This document shows, piece after piece, positions 36,776 through 45,852 of a stretch of 64,000 nucleotides of DNA. The DNA lies in the IMG/VR virus record IMGVR_UViG_3300013126_000010, positions 62,001 to 126,000 of that record; one strand, written 5' to 3'. This stretch comes from a virus. Position 1 is the first letter of the stretch, and every line of letters begins with the position of its first letter. The position numbers were made by a program, and so were the translations under genes. Below the pieces are notes generated by a model. That model saw nothing but the letters and a program-made list of their open reading frames with translations, ran no database searches and was not told the origin of the DNA.

Positions 36776-37477
36776 TCAGATCCAATGGTTTATAATAATA
36801 TCATCGATGACATCTGATGGCTTTGGATCGCCATGAAAAACTAAAATTTTAGTGTCCGGGTGAATAATAGGTGCTGATTTTTGTTGGAATGTTATCTTAT
36901 TTTCGATTTTTATTAATTCATTTCTATTTCTCACTTCCCATTTATAACTTCGTATCCAGTTATCAGGAAAATATTCAAAATTATCGGTTAAGTATTTATT
37001 TAAAAAATCTTGGTCACCATGAAATGAATGTATTTGATTAAAATCATTTTTCAGAATGTCCCAAAGATGGTGGTAATTGGCTGATTTAAATTTGAATACC
37101 GAACTATTGAATTTCGTCCATGTTGGTATCGATGCTCTAGTAAAATCCCTGATGATACTAAATTTGGTTGGTTCATACTGAAATATATCGTCAATGTTGT
37201 TAATTATGACGACATCGAGGTCAATAAATAAAATTTCACCATGGATAGGCATTTCATCACTGAATACCCACGGTTTGAACCACCATCCAGATAAATTGTA
37301 ATCTGGTAATGGTATATGATGTATATTTGGGTGCAACCCAAGTGGATCTTCTGTTATACAAGCAAAACGAAAAGGAATTGTTAAGTTCCTTTTCGTCATG
37401 TTGTACAATTTATTCACATAATCATATGAATATTTGGTGCCATGCTTTAGACATAACACCCATTTTTCATTTAGCAT
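36776..37477 (-). CDS. glycosyltransferase (GT-A fold, DxD)
   Basis: 233 residues. LFIDLDVVIINNID holds the DxD metal/nucleotide-sugar motif, preceded by FACITEDPLGL and the WWFKPWVFSDE acceptor region. It resembles GT8/alpha-1,4-GT-like enzymes. It probably modifies host surface glycans or phage DNA/virion proteins; no substrate can be assigned. It overlaps the pilin-like gene by 7 nt. Confidence 0.78.
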   Translation of the reverse strand: MLNEKWVLCLKHGTKYSYDYVNKLYNMTKRNLTIPFRFACITEDPLGLHPNIHHIPLPDYNLSGWWFKPWVFSDEMPIHGEILFIDLDVVIINNIDDIFQYEPTKFSIIRDFTRASIPTWTKFNSSVFKFKSANYHHLWDILKNDFNQIHSFHGDQDFLNKYLTDNFEYFPDNWIRSYKWEVRNRNELIKIENKITFQQKSAPIIHPDTKILVFHGDPKPSDVIDDIIINHWI

Positions 37478-37701
37478 GCACCTGGGCCACTGATAGGCTG
37501 TGCATTACCATTTTCATCAATCAGTATTTTAACGTGGTCAATACATCTCGTTTCAATACGTCCATTTAAACCATACGAATAGTCTGATTGTGTTGATATC
37601 GTATCCCCGTTAAGAGCAGGTATTGCGATAGATGCAATAATACCAATAATAGCAATTACTATCATCAGTTCAATTAAAGTGAATCCGTTAACAGCTTTCA
37701 T
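37471..37701 (-). CDS. type IV pilin-like protein
   Basis: 76 residues. The N-terminus MKAVNGFTLIELMIVIAIIG has a short basic leader, the prepilin peptidase site G|FTLIE with Glu at mature position 5, and the hydrophobic helix of type IV pilins/type II secretion pseudopilins. The remaining 45 residues include two Cys (a possible C-terminal disulfide loop) and end in GPGAC. It is shorter than typical major pilins. A strong AGGA precedes the ATG. Pilin-like genes are unusual in phages; it may have been acquired from a host and could compete with pilus assembly. Confidence 0.85.
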   Translation of the reverse strand: MKAVNGFTLIELMIVIAIIGIIASIAIPALNGDTISTQSDYSYGLNGRIETRCIDHVKILIDENGNAQPISGPGAC

Positions 37702-37713
37702 ATGTTTCCTGTA

Positions 37714-38175
37714 TTATGCAATTGTGCGATTAATTGAACCATATCTGATAGCAATTCTTGTCAGAATTGTTGGATGGCTCAGGTCTTTGTTATACTTACC
37801 AAGAACGATTTCTTCGGCAATATCATCAGGTTTTGATGATGAATAATCAAAACTACCCAGTTTGATATCACCAAGTAAGCAACCACCAAAGGTGATGGTT
37901 TCAATTACATTACCGTTATTCAGTACTTCTAAATTCATATTGAACTTAGTATGCTGTGTACCAGTGTTTAATGATTGGATACTTTTAGCCAGATCGTTAT
38001 TTACATCATCTTCACAATACAAATATACAGTGGCATAGTCACGAGTAGAATTGAGTGAAAATGGGGAGATTTTGACCAATTGTTCTGAAATCACAGTTGT
38101 TACTTCATCCTCGACTGTGCGGCATTTGATTGATAGACGAAAATTATCACGCAGTTTTGGTGTACGAATTGTCAT
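37714..38175 (-). CDS. hypothetical virion-like protein
   Basis: 153 residues, strand-rich, beginning TIRTPKLRDNFRLSIKC. The size and beta pattern resemble tail-tube or tail-sheath-associated proteins of T4-like phages, but no motif proves it. Confidence 0.6.
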   Translation of the reverse strand: MTIRTPKLRDNFRLSIKCRTVEDEVTTVISEQLVKISPFSLNSTRDYATVYLYCEDDVNNDLAKSIQSLNTGTQHTKFNMNLEVLNNGNVIETITFGGCLLGDIKLGSFDYSSSKPDDIAEEIVLGKYNKDLSHPTILTRIAIRYGSINRTIA

Positions 38176-38209
38176 ATTGTTACCTTGAGTTGTTGTTAAA
38201 AAATTGTAG

Positions 38210-38452
38210 TCATTTCCATTTAAGAATATAAAATATTAGCTTTTCTTCTGTAAATAATACTCTGACATTTATCATCATATCACCATCTGGTGTATATGTC
38301 AATAGTTTTTCGATAGAAACAGCATTATTTTTCACCCATCGTCCTTTTGATGTTTTCATAAATTGTTCAATACTACTATCATGATACATCATTTTAGTAG
38401 TATACACTATGATTGATTTTAATGTGCGAGTTTTTCCTGCTACCAGGGTCAT
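38210..38452 (-). CDS. hypothetical protein
   Basis: 80 residues, basic, strand-rich. It overlaps the upstream 387-residue gene by 4 nt. Not recognised. Confidence 0.6.
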   Translation of the reverse strand: MTLVAGKTRTLKSIIVYTTKMMYHDSSIEQFMKTSKGRWVKNNAVSIEKLLTYTPDGDMMINVRVLFTEEKLIFYILKWK

Positions 38453-39609
38453 AATGCTTTTAATAATACTTGATTTTCAGTTAATTTTCCAGATGCTTTG
38501 ATATCTAATGTATCAATATCATCAATAAAAGTCTTTAAAGCTAGTTTACCACTATTTTTAAACTTTGTCAACTGTTCAACTGGTTTTAATAACGTTTTTC
38601 CTATGGATTTTATACTATCATAATTATCAATAGAGGTTCCATTGACCGATAACCCCCCATCTTTACCAACAAATCGATAAAGTTTCCTAGTTTTTGTATC
38701 ATAAAGGAACAATTCGGTTGCACCAATGATGGTAATGGGATCAATACTACTCAAACCCAATTTTTCATCCGTTGATTTGAACTTTAGTTTTGCCACCATC
38801 TTTTCTTTACTGATAGGTTTGGCTGCACGAGGTTTCTTGATATTGGTATTTTCTACCAGTTTATCACATTCCTCAAATAATTTCAAGTATATTTCATATA
38901 ATGATCTTATTAACTTTATTGGGTATGAGCTATATGCTTCTTTTATTTGTTCATCACATGTTTTTTCTACTACTGACTGTAATTCAGTTGATATTGATGC
39001 AAATGCAGATTTAATGGTCGCAACATGCTGATGTTTAATGTTATATTCTCGTAATAGTTCATCAACTTTTATGATAATAGATTGATTTTTGTAAAATTTT
39101 TCAACAATATCATCAAATTCTGAAATAAACCGGTGAACAATCTCTTCATTTTTATCCACTTTTGGTTTTTCTTCAATTTGATCATCGTCATCAAACTCTG
39201 AAATATCCTGTTTACTGTCCTCTAGTATGCTTACAATGCGATTGCTTATCCAACCCTTTATGTCATGGTTACCCAATGCTAAGGAACGTTCTACAGGCAT
39301 TCCATTAAGCACACAGCTTATTAATCCACTAATGGTTGAATTGCATCTCCAATCTTTTACTTTTTTGAATTGTCGTATGGTATCTACATCATATCCTTCT
39401 ATAGTCATCCATTTTATAACTAATCGCTTTGATTCCTTTTTGTCTAACATGAGGTTGTAATACTGCATTGCCTCGTGGAATTTACTTCTGAATTCAGTAT
39501 CAATCCATTCTTCTGCACCGTTCCAGCTGGGACTGTTATCTTGTTTTAATGATTGTCGTATGGTATGAATATTGGTTGTTGATTTTTTCTTACGTGATTT
39601 TGCCGCCAT
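38449..39609 (-). CDS. hypothetical helical protein
   Basis: 387 residues. The start is moved to MAAKSRKKKSTT (39609) because GGAG precedes it. A basic N-terminus, a long helical middle (about 50-260) with an acidic linker (EFDDDDQIEEKPKVDKNEE), and a compact C-terminus. No enzymatic motif. It may be a scaffold or structural protein, not established. Confidence 0.7.
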   Translation of the reverse strand: MAAKSRKKKSTTNIHTIRQSLKQDNSPSWNGAEEWIDTEFRSKFHEAMQYYNLMLDKKESKRLVIKWMTIEGYDVDTIRQFKKVKDWRCNSTISGLISCVLNGMPVERSLALGNHDIKGWISNRIVSILEDSKQDISEFDDDDQIEEKPKVDKNEEIVHRFISEFDDIVEKFYKNQSIIIKVDELLREYNIKHQHVATIKSAFASISTELQSVVEKTCDEQIKEAYSSYPIKLIRSLYEIYLKLFEECDKLVENTNIKKPRAAKPISKEKMVAKLKFKSTDEKLGLSSIDPITIIGATELFLYDTKTRKLYRFVGKDGGLSVNGTSIDNYDSIKSIGKTLLKPVEQLTKFKNSGKLALKTFIDDIDTLDIKASGKLTENQVLLKAL

Positions 39610-39709
39610 TGTTCGCTCCGAATGCAATTATTTATTAATGATAGCAAATTTTTTAGATCTTACAAGATGGTGAGTTATGATCAGTTGTCCAATCATAACT
39701 CAAATGATA

Positions 39710-39940
39710 TTATTTTTTAGATTGACACGCATCTACTATGGCGTTGACTTGGTGTGACATATTGACATAATTTTTTAACAATATGTTACCTCCATCATCA
39801 GCCATAATGTTGTCTGCAATTTCAATATTTGCAGATTTTGGGATTTTTGCAGCTGGTTGTAAATTATCAATAGCTAATTCACATTGTGAACGAGCACAAC
39901 CAGATAGTAATACTATGATGAATAATGATAATTTTCTCAT
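39710..39940 (-). CDS. small lipoprotein, possible outer-membrane spanin
   Basis: 76 residues. A signal peptide with lipobox LLSGC (Cys15) predicts a lipid-anchored periplasmic protein. Its size and position directly after a holin-like gene fit an o-spanin (Rz1-like), although it is not embedded in another ORF and is not Pro-rich. It overlaps the upstream gene by 4 nt. Confidence 0.6.
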   Translation of the reverse strand: MRKLSLFIIVLLSGCARSQCELAIDNLQPAAKIPKSANIEIADNIMADDGGNILLKNYVNMSHQVNAIVDACQSKK

Positions 39941-40332
39941 TGTAATTTCTCTATATCGTCATTTAACGAAGAAGATACAAGTCGTTTTTTGGACGGAGTT
40001 GGTGCAGGTTCAGGTTCAGATACTTCTTCTACGTTAACTTCTTCGGGTGCTGATATATTCTTAGGTTTAAAACCTACTTTTGTAGACGTTGCCATAGTTG
40101 ATCCAATATTGAATAAACCAGCAACAGTAGTTATACCAGTTGCTAATCCAATAAGTTGTTCCGGGGTTAATTGCATATTACAAATACCACAGTCAAACAT
40201 ATTTAATACAGCAACCAATCCAGATAGTAAAACCATTATTGTATTAGCATTAATGGTTTTTTGTTTCCAGAATTCAGGATTTGCAACAGATTTTCCTGCT
40301 TGGAAAATCTCCATCATTTGTGAAATTTTCAT
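39937..40332 (-). CDS. holin-like membrane protein
   Basis: 131 residues. Two hydrophobic segments (about 30-50 and 57-80) flank a short Cys-containing loop (FDCGICNMQ), and the C-terminus is a charged Pro/Glu tail. The topology suits a phage holin. Its neighbours are a small amphipathic protein and a lipoprotein, making a lysis cassette likely. Confidence 0.6.
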   Translation of the reverse strand: MKISQMMEIFQAGKSVANPEFWKQKTINANTIMVLLSGLVAVLNMFDCGICNMQLTPEQLIGLATGITTVAGLFNIGSTMATSTKVGFKPKNISAPEEVNVEEVSEPEPAPTPSKKRLVSSSLNDDIEKLQ

Positions 40333-40598
40333 TATTCTATACCTTTTAGCTCAACTACTGCAATTTCTATTGCCAAGTTAACTAAACGATTTGCATAAGA
40401 AATTTCTTTTACTGCAAGTTCAGCTAAAATAATACCGATAGCTGCGGTGCGTTTTGCGTCAGATGTCAACAGTGATGGATCTGATTCAATCTGTCTGATT
40501 GCATCTCTGGCAACTGGTATAATAATATCCAATTGTTCTTGTACTGCTTTTTTAAAAAACTTTGAAAAAAAGTTTTTTAGTGCGTCGAATAGTTTCAT
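40332..40598 (-). CDS. small amphipathic protein of lysis-like cassette
   Basis: 88 residues. A strongly amphipathic Phe/Lys-rich N-terminus (FDALKNFFSKFFKKAVQEQL) suggests membrane-surface binding; the rest is helical. It overlaps the holin-like gene by one base. A GATAAATA late motif lies just upstream at 40622-40629. A holin partner or antiholin role is inferred only. Confidence 0.55.
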   Translation of the reverse strand: MKLFDALKNFFSKFFKKAVQEQLDIIIPVARDAIRQIESDPSLLTSDAKRTAAIGIILAELAVKEISYANRLVNLAIEIAVVELKGIE

Positions 40599-40621
40599 GA
40601 TTTTCTCCTAATTAGTATGAC

Positions 40622-40629
40622 TATTTATC
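40622..40629 (-). promoter_or_regulatory. late promoter-like GATAAATA
   Basis: GATAAATAGTCATA on the minus strand, 24 nt upstream of the lysis-like cassette and overlapping the last codons of the zinc-ribbon gene. Confidence 0.55.
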
Positions 40630-40789
40630 ATTCTAATGGATGTTCTGGCCTATTTGAGCAGTACTCACAATTTTCATCGTCACATTTATGTTCTAACCAA
40701 ATATTACATAGCGCACAAAAATATGCATCATATTTTTGATCATACATTTGTGGTTGTTTGCAATGTGGACAAATATCGATTTGTATCAT
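40628..40789 (-). CDS. small zinc-ribbon protein
   Basis: 53 residues with CPHC (8-11) and CALC (25-28), a zinc-ribbon pair, and a second cluster CDDENCEYC. The ATG overlaps the upstream stop (ATGA), so it is translationally coupled to the 273-residue gene. Such small ribbons often modulate transcription or bind nucleic acid. Confidence 0.7.
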   Translation of the reverse strand: MIQIDICPHCKQPQMYDQKYDAYFCALCNIWLEHKCDDENCEYCSNRPEHPLE

Positions 40790-41607
40790 GTCCACATTGA
40801 TTGACGAACTTTTATCAATCTTATCATCATTTTTTCATCTTCATCATCATATTCCTTTTCTATATGATGTAAAACATCTAATAATTTTGATGTCTTCTTT
40901 TGCTCTTCTGGTGTTTTATCGTTAAAATATGAAAATAAATTATCTTCATTGGATCGTCGTGAATCACAATAAGCAGACCATCCACTAATATCATATGGGT
41001 CTGGTCTATTTGGTCTAATATTTTTCCACCATTCATACAATTCTAATTGTTCTTTTGCTGCAATAGCTTGTAATGTTGGTGTTCCATAATCCTGATCTAA
41101 CCAATGGGTGTATTCTTCATTGGTTAATGTCATTTCCCATTTTAAATAATCGACTCCAGCTTCAGGGCATCTCCACTCTCTAAACCATCTTAACAACCAA
41201 TATTTGCGGAATGTGGGTACAGCATATTTTTTCTGTGCATCTTTACTCCACATACAGTAATGCCATGCTTTTTCCACTTCAACGAAGTTTACCAATTCAT
41301 CAAACAAACAGTTTAAGATTCTAGTATCAAAATCGTACCATTGTCCTTTTTTTAAATTAGACGTTAACGCATGGGTTTTTGTAGTGAATCTATTATTCAA
41401 ATAATATCTGACATCATTAATTTTACCAGGGATATAATTAACAAACTTTTGCACATCATCAAAAAATTCTTCAACTAACCAATATCGAAACGGGAAATCA
41501 TCTTTTGCTGTTTTATGCCAATCATCCCATCCTTCCCATGTTTCACTATATGGTTTTGTTGTTCCGCGAATTTTGTCTGCAAGTTTGCTACAACTCCAGT
41601 AGTTCAT
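40786..41607 (-). CDS. hypothetical Trp-rich protein
   Basis: 273 residues, very rich in Trp/Tyr/Asp (KPYSETWEGWDDWHKT; FRKYWLLRWFREWR). Globular with no enzyme motif recognised. Coupled to the downstream zinc ribbon by ATGA. Confidence 0.7.
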   Translation of the reverse strand: MNYWSCSKLADKIRGTTKPYSETWEGWDDWHKTAKDDFPFRYWLVEEFFDDVQKFVNYIPGKINDVRYYLNNRFTTKTHALTSNLKKGQWYDFDTRILNCLFDELVNFVEVEKAWHYCMWSKDAQKKYAVPTFRKYWLLRWFREWRCPEAGVDYLKWEMTLTNEEYTHWLDQDYGTPTLQAIAAKEQLELYEWWKNIRPNRPDPYDISGWSAYCDSRRSNEDNLFSYFNDKTPEEQKKTSKLLDVLHHIEKEYDDEDEKMMIRLIKVRQSMWT

Positions 41608-41608
41608 G

Positions 41609-41794
41609 TTACCTCTGATATTTAATTAATGGTTGTTGATCTTCTTTTAGTGGCCAACTGTATGTTCTATAACAATCAACACACCCTTTCATAAACTGTG
41701 TTCTAAATAGGAGCATTGATGTTTTGCAAAATGGGCATTTATCATTATTAAACAATATCAATTGTTCGATTGTTAATGATGAATTATTTGTCAT
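41609..41794 (-). CDS. small zinc-ribbon protein
   Basis: 61 residues from MTNNSSLTIEQ (41794). CPFC and CVDC are 16 residues apart, forming a zinc ribbon. The start overlaps the ligase stop by 11 nt. Confidence 0.65.
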   Translation of the reverse strand: MTNNSSLTIEQLILFNNDKCPFCKTSMLLFRTQFMKGCVDCYRTYSWPLKEDQQPLIKYQR

Positions 41795-43082
41795 GCCTAA
41801 ATCCAGCAAATCTTGGAAAACGCAATGAGTAAGTTAAATCTTGATTCTGTGTAATAGCATCTGCCATAATTTCTACTGTTTTTCCAATAATATCACGTTT
41901 ATTTATCCAATATTCACCTCGTTGTTCATCTGAAAATCCAGAACCACAACTAACATCAATTAATCGTCCATCATCTATTCCATTACACGAGAATGCCCCC
42001 ATCATCCCTTCATATTTACCAGTACCCTCTACTACATCAAATACAACAAGATCAACTGATATAACAGGTTTTTTCTTTAGCCATGCCACTGAACGTTTTA
42101 ATTCATACGGAGCATCGGGATCTTTTAACATTATTCCTTCAAATCCACCAGCAATTGCAGTTTCATTAAGTTGTTTGAATCGTATGTTACCTTCTGCAGT
42201 GTCTAAATCAACCAACTCTTGATTAACAACTTGTATATAATTAGCAAGAGCCAAAAATATGTTTCTGCCATACCAATTATGCAATTTTTCAAGACGTTCG
42301 TATTGTGGTATTTCACATTTACCACGTTGAAAATCAACAAGTGGGATCATGTCAAACAAATACAATACTGAATCATTTGTAACAACATTATCTTTTCGAT
42401 AAAGTTGTTTCATTAATGCTTGAAAATTAGAACCCATTATCTCACCATCAAAAACATACGGTTGATCTAAATGAATGGACATTTGACCAAGCTGGTTTCG
42501 AATTTGTGGGAAGTTTATAAATTCTTTTCCATTTCTACTATATTGACACACATGGCCATTTGGATACACTATCGAAACAATACGAACACCATCATATTTT
42601 ATATCTATTAGTTTTTTACCCTTTACTTTTGATTCATGTTTTGCAGAATCATGTGCCAATTGTACAGAAAATACTGGTACGTGATATTGATTAAACTGTT
42701 TATCAACAACGTTATTGACTGTTTTTTCATTTACGCCACATTTTAGATTTTTATCTAATATTCGACGATACCAGAAATTCCATTCATCTGCAATAGACAA
42801 TTCCATCATTGTTTGGATTGCATCCCTTGCTGCATGACCAGTAAGGTCTCGATCACGTAATTGTATAAGCAATCCTTCGAAATCATCCCAGGTGATACCA
42901 GGACCATCAATTTTGGCAACTGGTAATTGTTTCACTCCAAAAGTAGTTAATGCATCAAGACAGTATTTTAATCCATTAAAAAACTCATCATTTTGTGACT
43001 GTGCTGCATCCAAGATAACACTTTCTTTGAATAATCTACTGTTATCGGTTTCTAATTGTTGGATGATTTCGAATGGTTTCAT
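41784..43082 (-). CDS. lig: ATP-dependent DNA ligase
   Basis: 432 residues. Nucleotidyltransferase motif I is KYDGVRIVSIV with the adenylated Lys, followed by YVFDGEIMGSN (III), GFEGIMLKDPD (IV) and AWLKKKP (V). The C-terminal OB domain is present. Intermediate between T7 ligase (359) and T4 gp30 (487). Joins Okazaki fragments after the RNase H-like exonuclease. Confidence 0.93.
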   Translation of the reverse strand: MKPFEIIQQLETDNSRLFKESVILDAAQSQNDEFFNGLKYCLDALTTFGVKQLPVAKIDGPGITWDDFEGLLIQLRDRDLTGHAARDAIQTMMELSIADEWNFWYRRILDKNLKCGVNEKTVNNVVDKQFNQYHVPVFSVQLAHDSAKHESKVKGKKLIDIKYDGVRIVSIVYPNGHVCQYSRNGKEFINFPQIRNQLGQMSIHLDQPYVFDGEIMGSNFQALMKQLYRKDNVVTNDSVLYLFDMIPLVDFQRGKCEIPQYERLEKLHNWYGRNIFLALANYIQVVNQELVDLDTAEGNIRFKQLNETAIAGGFEGIMLKDPDAPYELKRSVAWLKKKPVISVDLVVFDVVEGTGKYEGMMGAFSCNGIDDGRLIDVSCGSGFSDEQRGEYWINKRDIIGKTVEIMADAITQNQDLTYSLRFPRFAGFRHDK

Positions 43083-43083
43083 G

Positions 43084-44154
43084 TTATTTACAGTTTAAGA
43101 GTTGGTGGTAAACAATTGTAGCTCCTATTTGTACTTTTGCCAAACATGATTGATATGGGTCGAACATAAATGGTGCCATTTTCCAGTTCATATCAGTATC
43201 AATTACCAAATCATGACTATCATCCCACACAGAGGCCACATTGTAGTTATTGATAAAATATGTTTCATCGGTACTTTCATCTAATACCAATTTACCACCA
43301 ATAATCACCATATTGTTTTTTACAATGGCTGGATTAAAAACCACTTTATTAATAGGATCTGTTGTGTCATACACGTAAATATTAAGAACAATTGGTTTTT
43401 TAGATACTAATTTTTTTGAAGTATCTGGTTCTTTTGCTTTTAATGTCACAGTGTGCCACAAATTTGCTTGTTCAACGGTTGGGGTCCAAATTATATCAAT
43501 AGTTGGAATTCCAGTGTGTTCAGATGTGTAAATATCAGATAATGTCGCACCAATTGGTAAAATACCATCTAGCGTAATCACATCTTCTTGCTTATCATAA
43601 ACTTGGATTGATATTTTAGATTCAACTCCAGCTTTAATATTCCAAACACTTTCTGTTGAAAAGATAACTGGGGCACTGTTTGGTAGTTTTGCATTGGTTT
43701 TATGCACAACTGGCTTAGGTGTCGCAGTAGGTTTAGGAGTAGAAGTTGGTGTAGGTGTTGGTGGTGTGGTTGGTAATGGTGTACTTGTTGGTAATGGTGT
43801 ACTGGTTGGAACCGGGGTACTTGTTGATGGCGTAGTTGGTTTGGGTGTAGATGTAGGTTGGGCAGTTGGTGTTGCAGTAACGGTCGGTTTTGTCGTGGCA
43901 GTTGGGTTGGGAGTTGCTGTTGCGACTGGTGCTGTACAAACAAATGAACCATTGTATGCTCCTCCCATTGTTGGGTATTTTGCTAAACAAAATGCAGCAA
44001 TACCGTTTTTACCAGTAGTCTTTAAACTACCAGATGGGTAACCAGCGTGGCATGCAGCACAGTTGGATGTACCATTTGCAGTGGCTATAGCCGGAGTCGC
44101 ATAGGCATCTACTCATACAATAGATGCCATTAACAATACAATATATTTAATCAT
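43084..44154 (-). pseudogene. exported cytochrome c-like/Ig-like protein, in-frame UGA at codon 14
   Basis: The frame from the ATG at 44154 gives MIKYIVLLMASIV, then UGA (44113-44115), then continues open for 342 codons. The start would be a signal peptide, and CAACH (codons 32-36) is a c-type heme-binding CxxCH. A Thr/Pro-rich linker (about codons 70-130) and an Ig/cadherin-like beta domain follow. Without the stop this is a normal exported protein. The 294-residue ORF from Met63 lacks both the signal peptide and CxxCH. The UGA may be a mutation, sequencing error or programmed readthrough; UGA works as a normal stop elsewhere here. An AAAGG Shine-Dalgarno supports the upstream start. Confidence 0.7.
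43700..43930 (-). repeat. Thr/Pro repeat tract
   Basis: Near-tandem TPxPTSTP-type units (for example PTSTPLPTSTPLPTTP) in the linker of the exported protein. The repetitive codons also create long spurious ORFs in other frames. Confidence 0.75.
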
Positions 44155-44233
44155 GATAGTACCTTTAAGTTATTAGAAATACACGGTGTTTATCACCGGC
44201 TATGTTTATTATATCAGATGTTGGTGCGGAAAT

Positions 44234-44263
44234 AATTGATTAAGTTAACAATTTTAATCAATT
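44234..44263 (-). terminator. clpP terminator
   Basis: AATTGATTAA and its complement make a 10-bp stem seven bases after the clpP stop, followed by a T-rich stretch. Confidence 0.65.
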
Positions 44264-44269
44264 ATCAAG

Positions 44270-44863
44270 TTATGGACGTTTTTCTATCACTTTATCCGCT
44301 AACCCGAATGAGACAGCATCGTCTGCACTCATGAAAAAATCTCGTTGCATTGCATTTTTAAAATCATCATATGATTTTCCAGCAGAATTATGTTTAACAT
44401 ACAACTCTGTCAACCGTTCATTCAACCGCTCAGATTCTTCGAACTGTATTTTCATATCGTGGATAGTACCACGGGTGCCAGCAGATACACTGTGAATCAT
44501 TGTTCTGGTATCTGGAAGAATAAATCGTTTACTGGGTGCACCAGCTTGTGCAAGGAATGAACCCATTGAGCACACTTGACCCATTGCATAAGTTGCAACA
44601 TCTGGTTTGATAAACTCCATTGTATTATAGATGGACAATCCTGCAGTAACTGATCCACCAGGAGAATTAATAAAAATGCTTATGTCAGAGGTTGGATCTT
44701 CTGATTCTAAGAATAATAGTTGTGCAACAATGACATGTGACATTTCATCATGGATTTCGCCATTGATAAAAATCACTCTATCACGCAACATTCTGCTAAA
44801 AATATCGAAGCTACGTTCACCACGCGATGATTGTTCAACAACAACCGGGATTAAATTACTCAT
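44270..44863 (-). CDS. clpP: ClpP protease
   Basis: 197 residues from [11 protein letters not shown] (44863), close to E. coli ClpP. The catalytic triad is visible: Ser in [13 protein letters not shown], His in TMIHSVSAG, Asp in [12 protein letters not shown]. The [16 protein letters not shown] oligomerisation/oxyanion strip is intact. With the phage ClpA it could form a complete ClpAP protease. A 47-residue membrane ORF overlaps its start. Confidence 0.96.
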   Translation of the reverse strand: MSNLIPVVVEQSSRGERSFDIFSRMLRDRVIFINGEIHDEMSHVIVAQLLFLESEDPTSDISIFINSPGGSVTAGLSIYNTMEFIKPDVATYAMGQVCSMGSFLAQAGAPSKRFILPDTRTMIHSVSAGTRGTIHDMKIQFEESERLNERLTELYVKHNSAGKSYDDFKNAMQRDFFMSADDAVSFGLADKVIEKRP

Positions 44864-44999
44864 TATTATATTCACCATTTACTAAGGGGGTTTCAGAAAA
44901 ATCTTTAATTGTGTTAGTCATTATAACATGATCTATAATGTTTGGCAATATAAAAACACTTAATAAAATGACAACAGTCCAAAATAAATAATTATTCAT
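44856..44999 (-). CDS. small membrane protein
   Basis: 47 residues: one hydrophobic helix (5-22, [18 protein letters not shown]) and a polar tail. The ATG follows the phosphoesterase stop by one base, and its stop lies inside codons 2-3 of clpP, so the three genes are coupled. Unknown role. Confidence 0.6.
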   Translation of the reverse strand: MNNYLFWTVVILLSVFILPNIIDHVIMTNTIKDFSETPLVNGEYNNE

Positions 45000-45000
45000 G

Positions 45001-45852
45001 TTAAATCTCAATAGTCAAAAATTCATCCCATCCAGTATATTCTGTATATCTTTCAGAAATATAACCACGAGGATTACAGATTATATTAGTTTGTCCTATC
45101 ATATAATTTTTATAATTATGCATGTGCCCATGCGTCCACACCTTTATTTGTGGATTATCCAATATCATCTCTTCTAAATTAGTGGCATATGCACCATTCA
45201 TTTCTTTTTCATGCGCGAAACGTTCATCTACACTTTGAAAACTAGGAGCATGATGAGTACAAATAATAACATTATCATTTGTAGAATATGCTAATTCTTT
45301 CTTTAAGTAATCTAATGATTTTTGATGACGCTTGATTGTGTCAATCGGTAATACTTTTCTATACCCAGCATGATCATTTTTAATAACTTTATAATCTGAC
45401 ATACAATCTTTGACGATGTATTCTGTCAATTGATTGTAATTATTTAAATCAGTCCATAATGTACAACCAATGAATTTAATATCATCGATGGTTATCGTTT
45501 CATTTTCTAAGTAATGAATATTTCCATAGTTTGCACATTCATTTCTTAAATCATCAATTGATTCATGAAATTTAGAATGATAGAATTCATGATTTCCGGC
45601 AACATAAACCACATGTTTAAATAATTTACTGGCTGTTTCCAAGAATCTTCTAAAACGTATTGCTAGTTGTTGTGTGGGACCATATTCATTCTCGTCGTCC
45701 CAAACAGGCAATGAACCATATGGATAATCATGAAATGCATGCGCCAACATGATATCACCAGATAATATTAATATATCTGCATCAGATGGATTAGTAATAG
45801 TATAATCATACCATTCAGTATGTAAATCCGATAAAATTCTAATTCGATTCAT
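45001..45852 (-). CDS. calcineurin-like phosphoesterase
   Basis: 283 residues with all metallophosphatase blocks: ILSDLHTEW, LILSGDIMLA, VVYVAGNHEFYH, CTHHAP and VWTHGHMH. Soluble. Similar phage enzymes act on nucleotides or nucleic acids, but the substrate is unknown. It overlaps the 223-residue neighbour by 14 nt. Confidence 0.88.
   Translation of the reverse strand: MNRIRILSDLHTEWYDYTITNPSDADILILSGDIMLAHAFHDYPYGSLPVWDDENEYGPTQQLAIRFRRFLETASKLFKHVVYVAGNHEFYHSKFHESIDDLRNECANYGNIHYLENETITIDDIKFIGCTLWTDLNNYNQLTEYIVKDCMSDYKVIKNDHAGYRKVLPIDTIKRHQKSLDYLKKELAYSTNDNVIICTHHAPSFQSVDERFAHEKEMNGAYATNLEEMILDNPQIKVWTHGHMHNYKNYMIGQTNIICNPRGYISERYTEYTGWDEFLTIEI

Noticed and set aside
43578-44041. Overlapping ORFs in the Thr/Pro repeat
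   Set aside because: Out-of-frame readings of a repetitive tract; no start signals.
43084-44154. Genome-wide UGA-to-Trp recoding
   Set aside because: Several coupled genes (for example 40628-40789 and 40786-41607) end in UGA and Trp is encoded by UGG, so the code looks standard.
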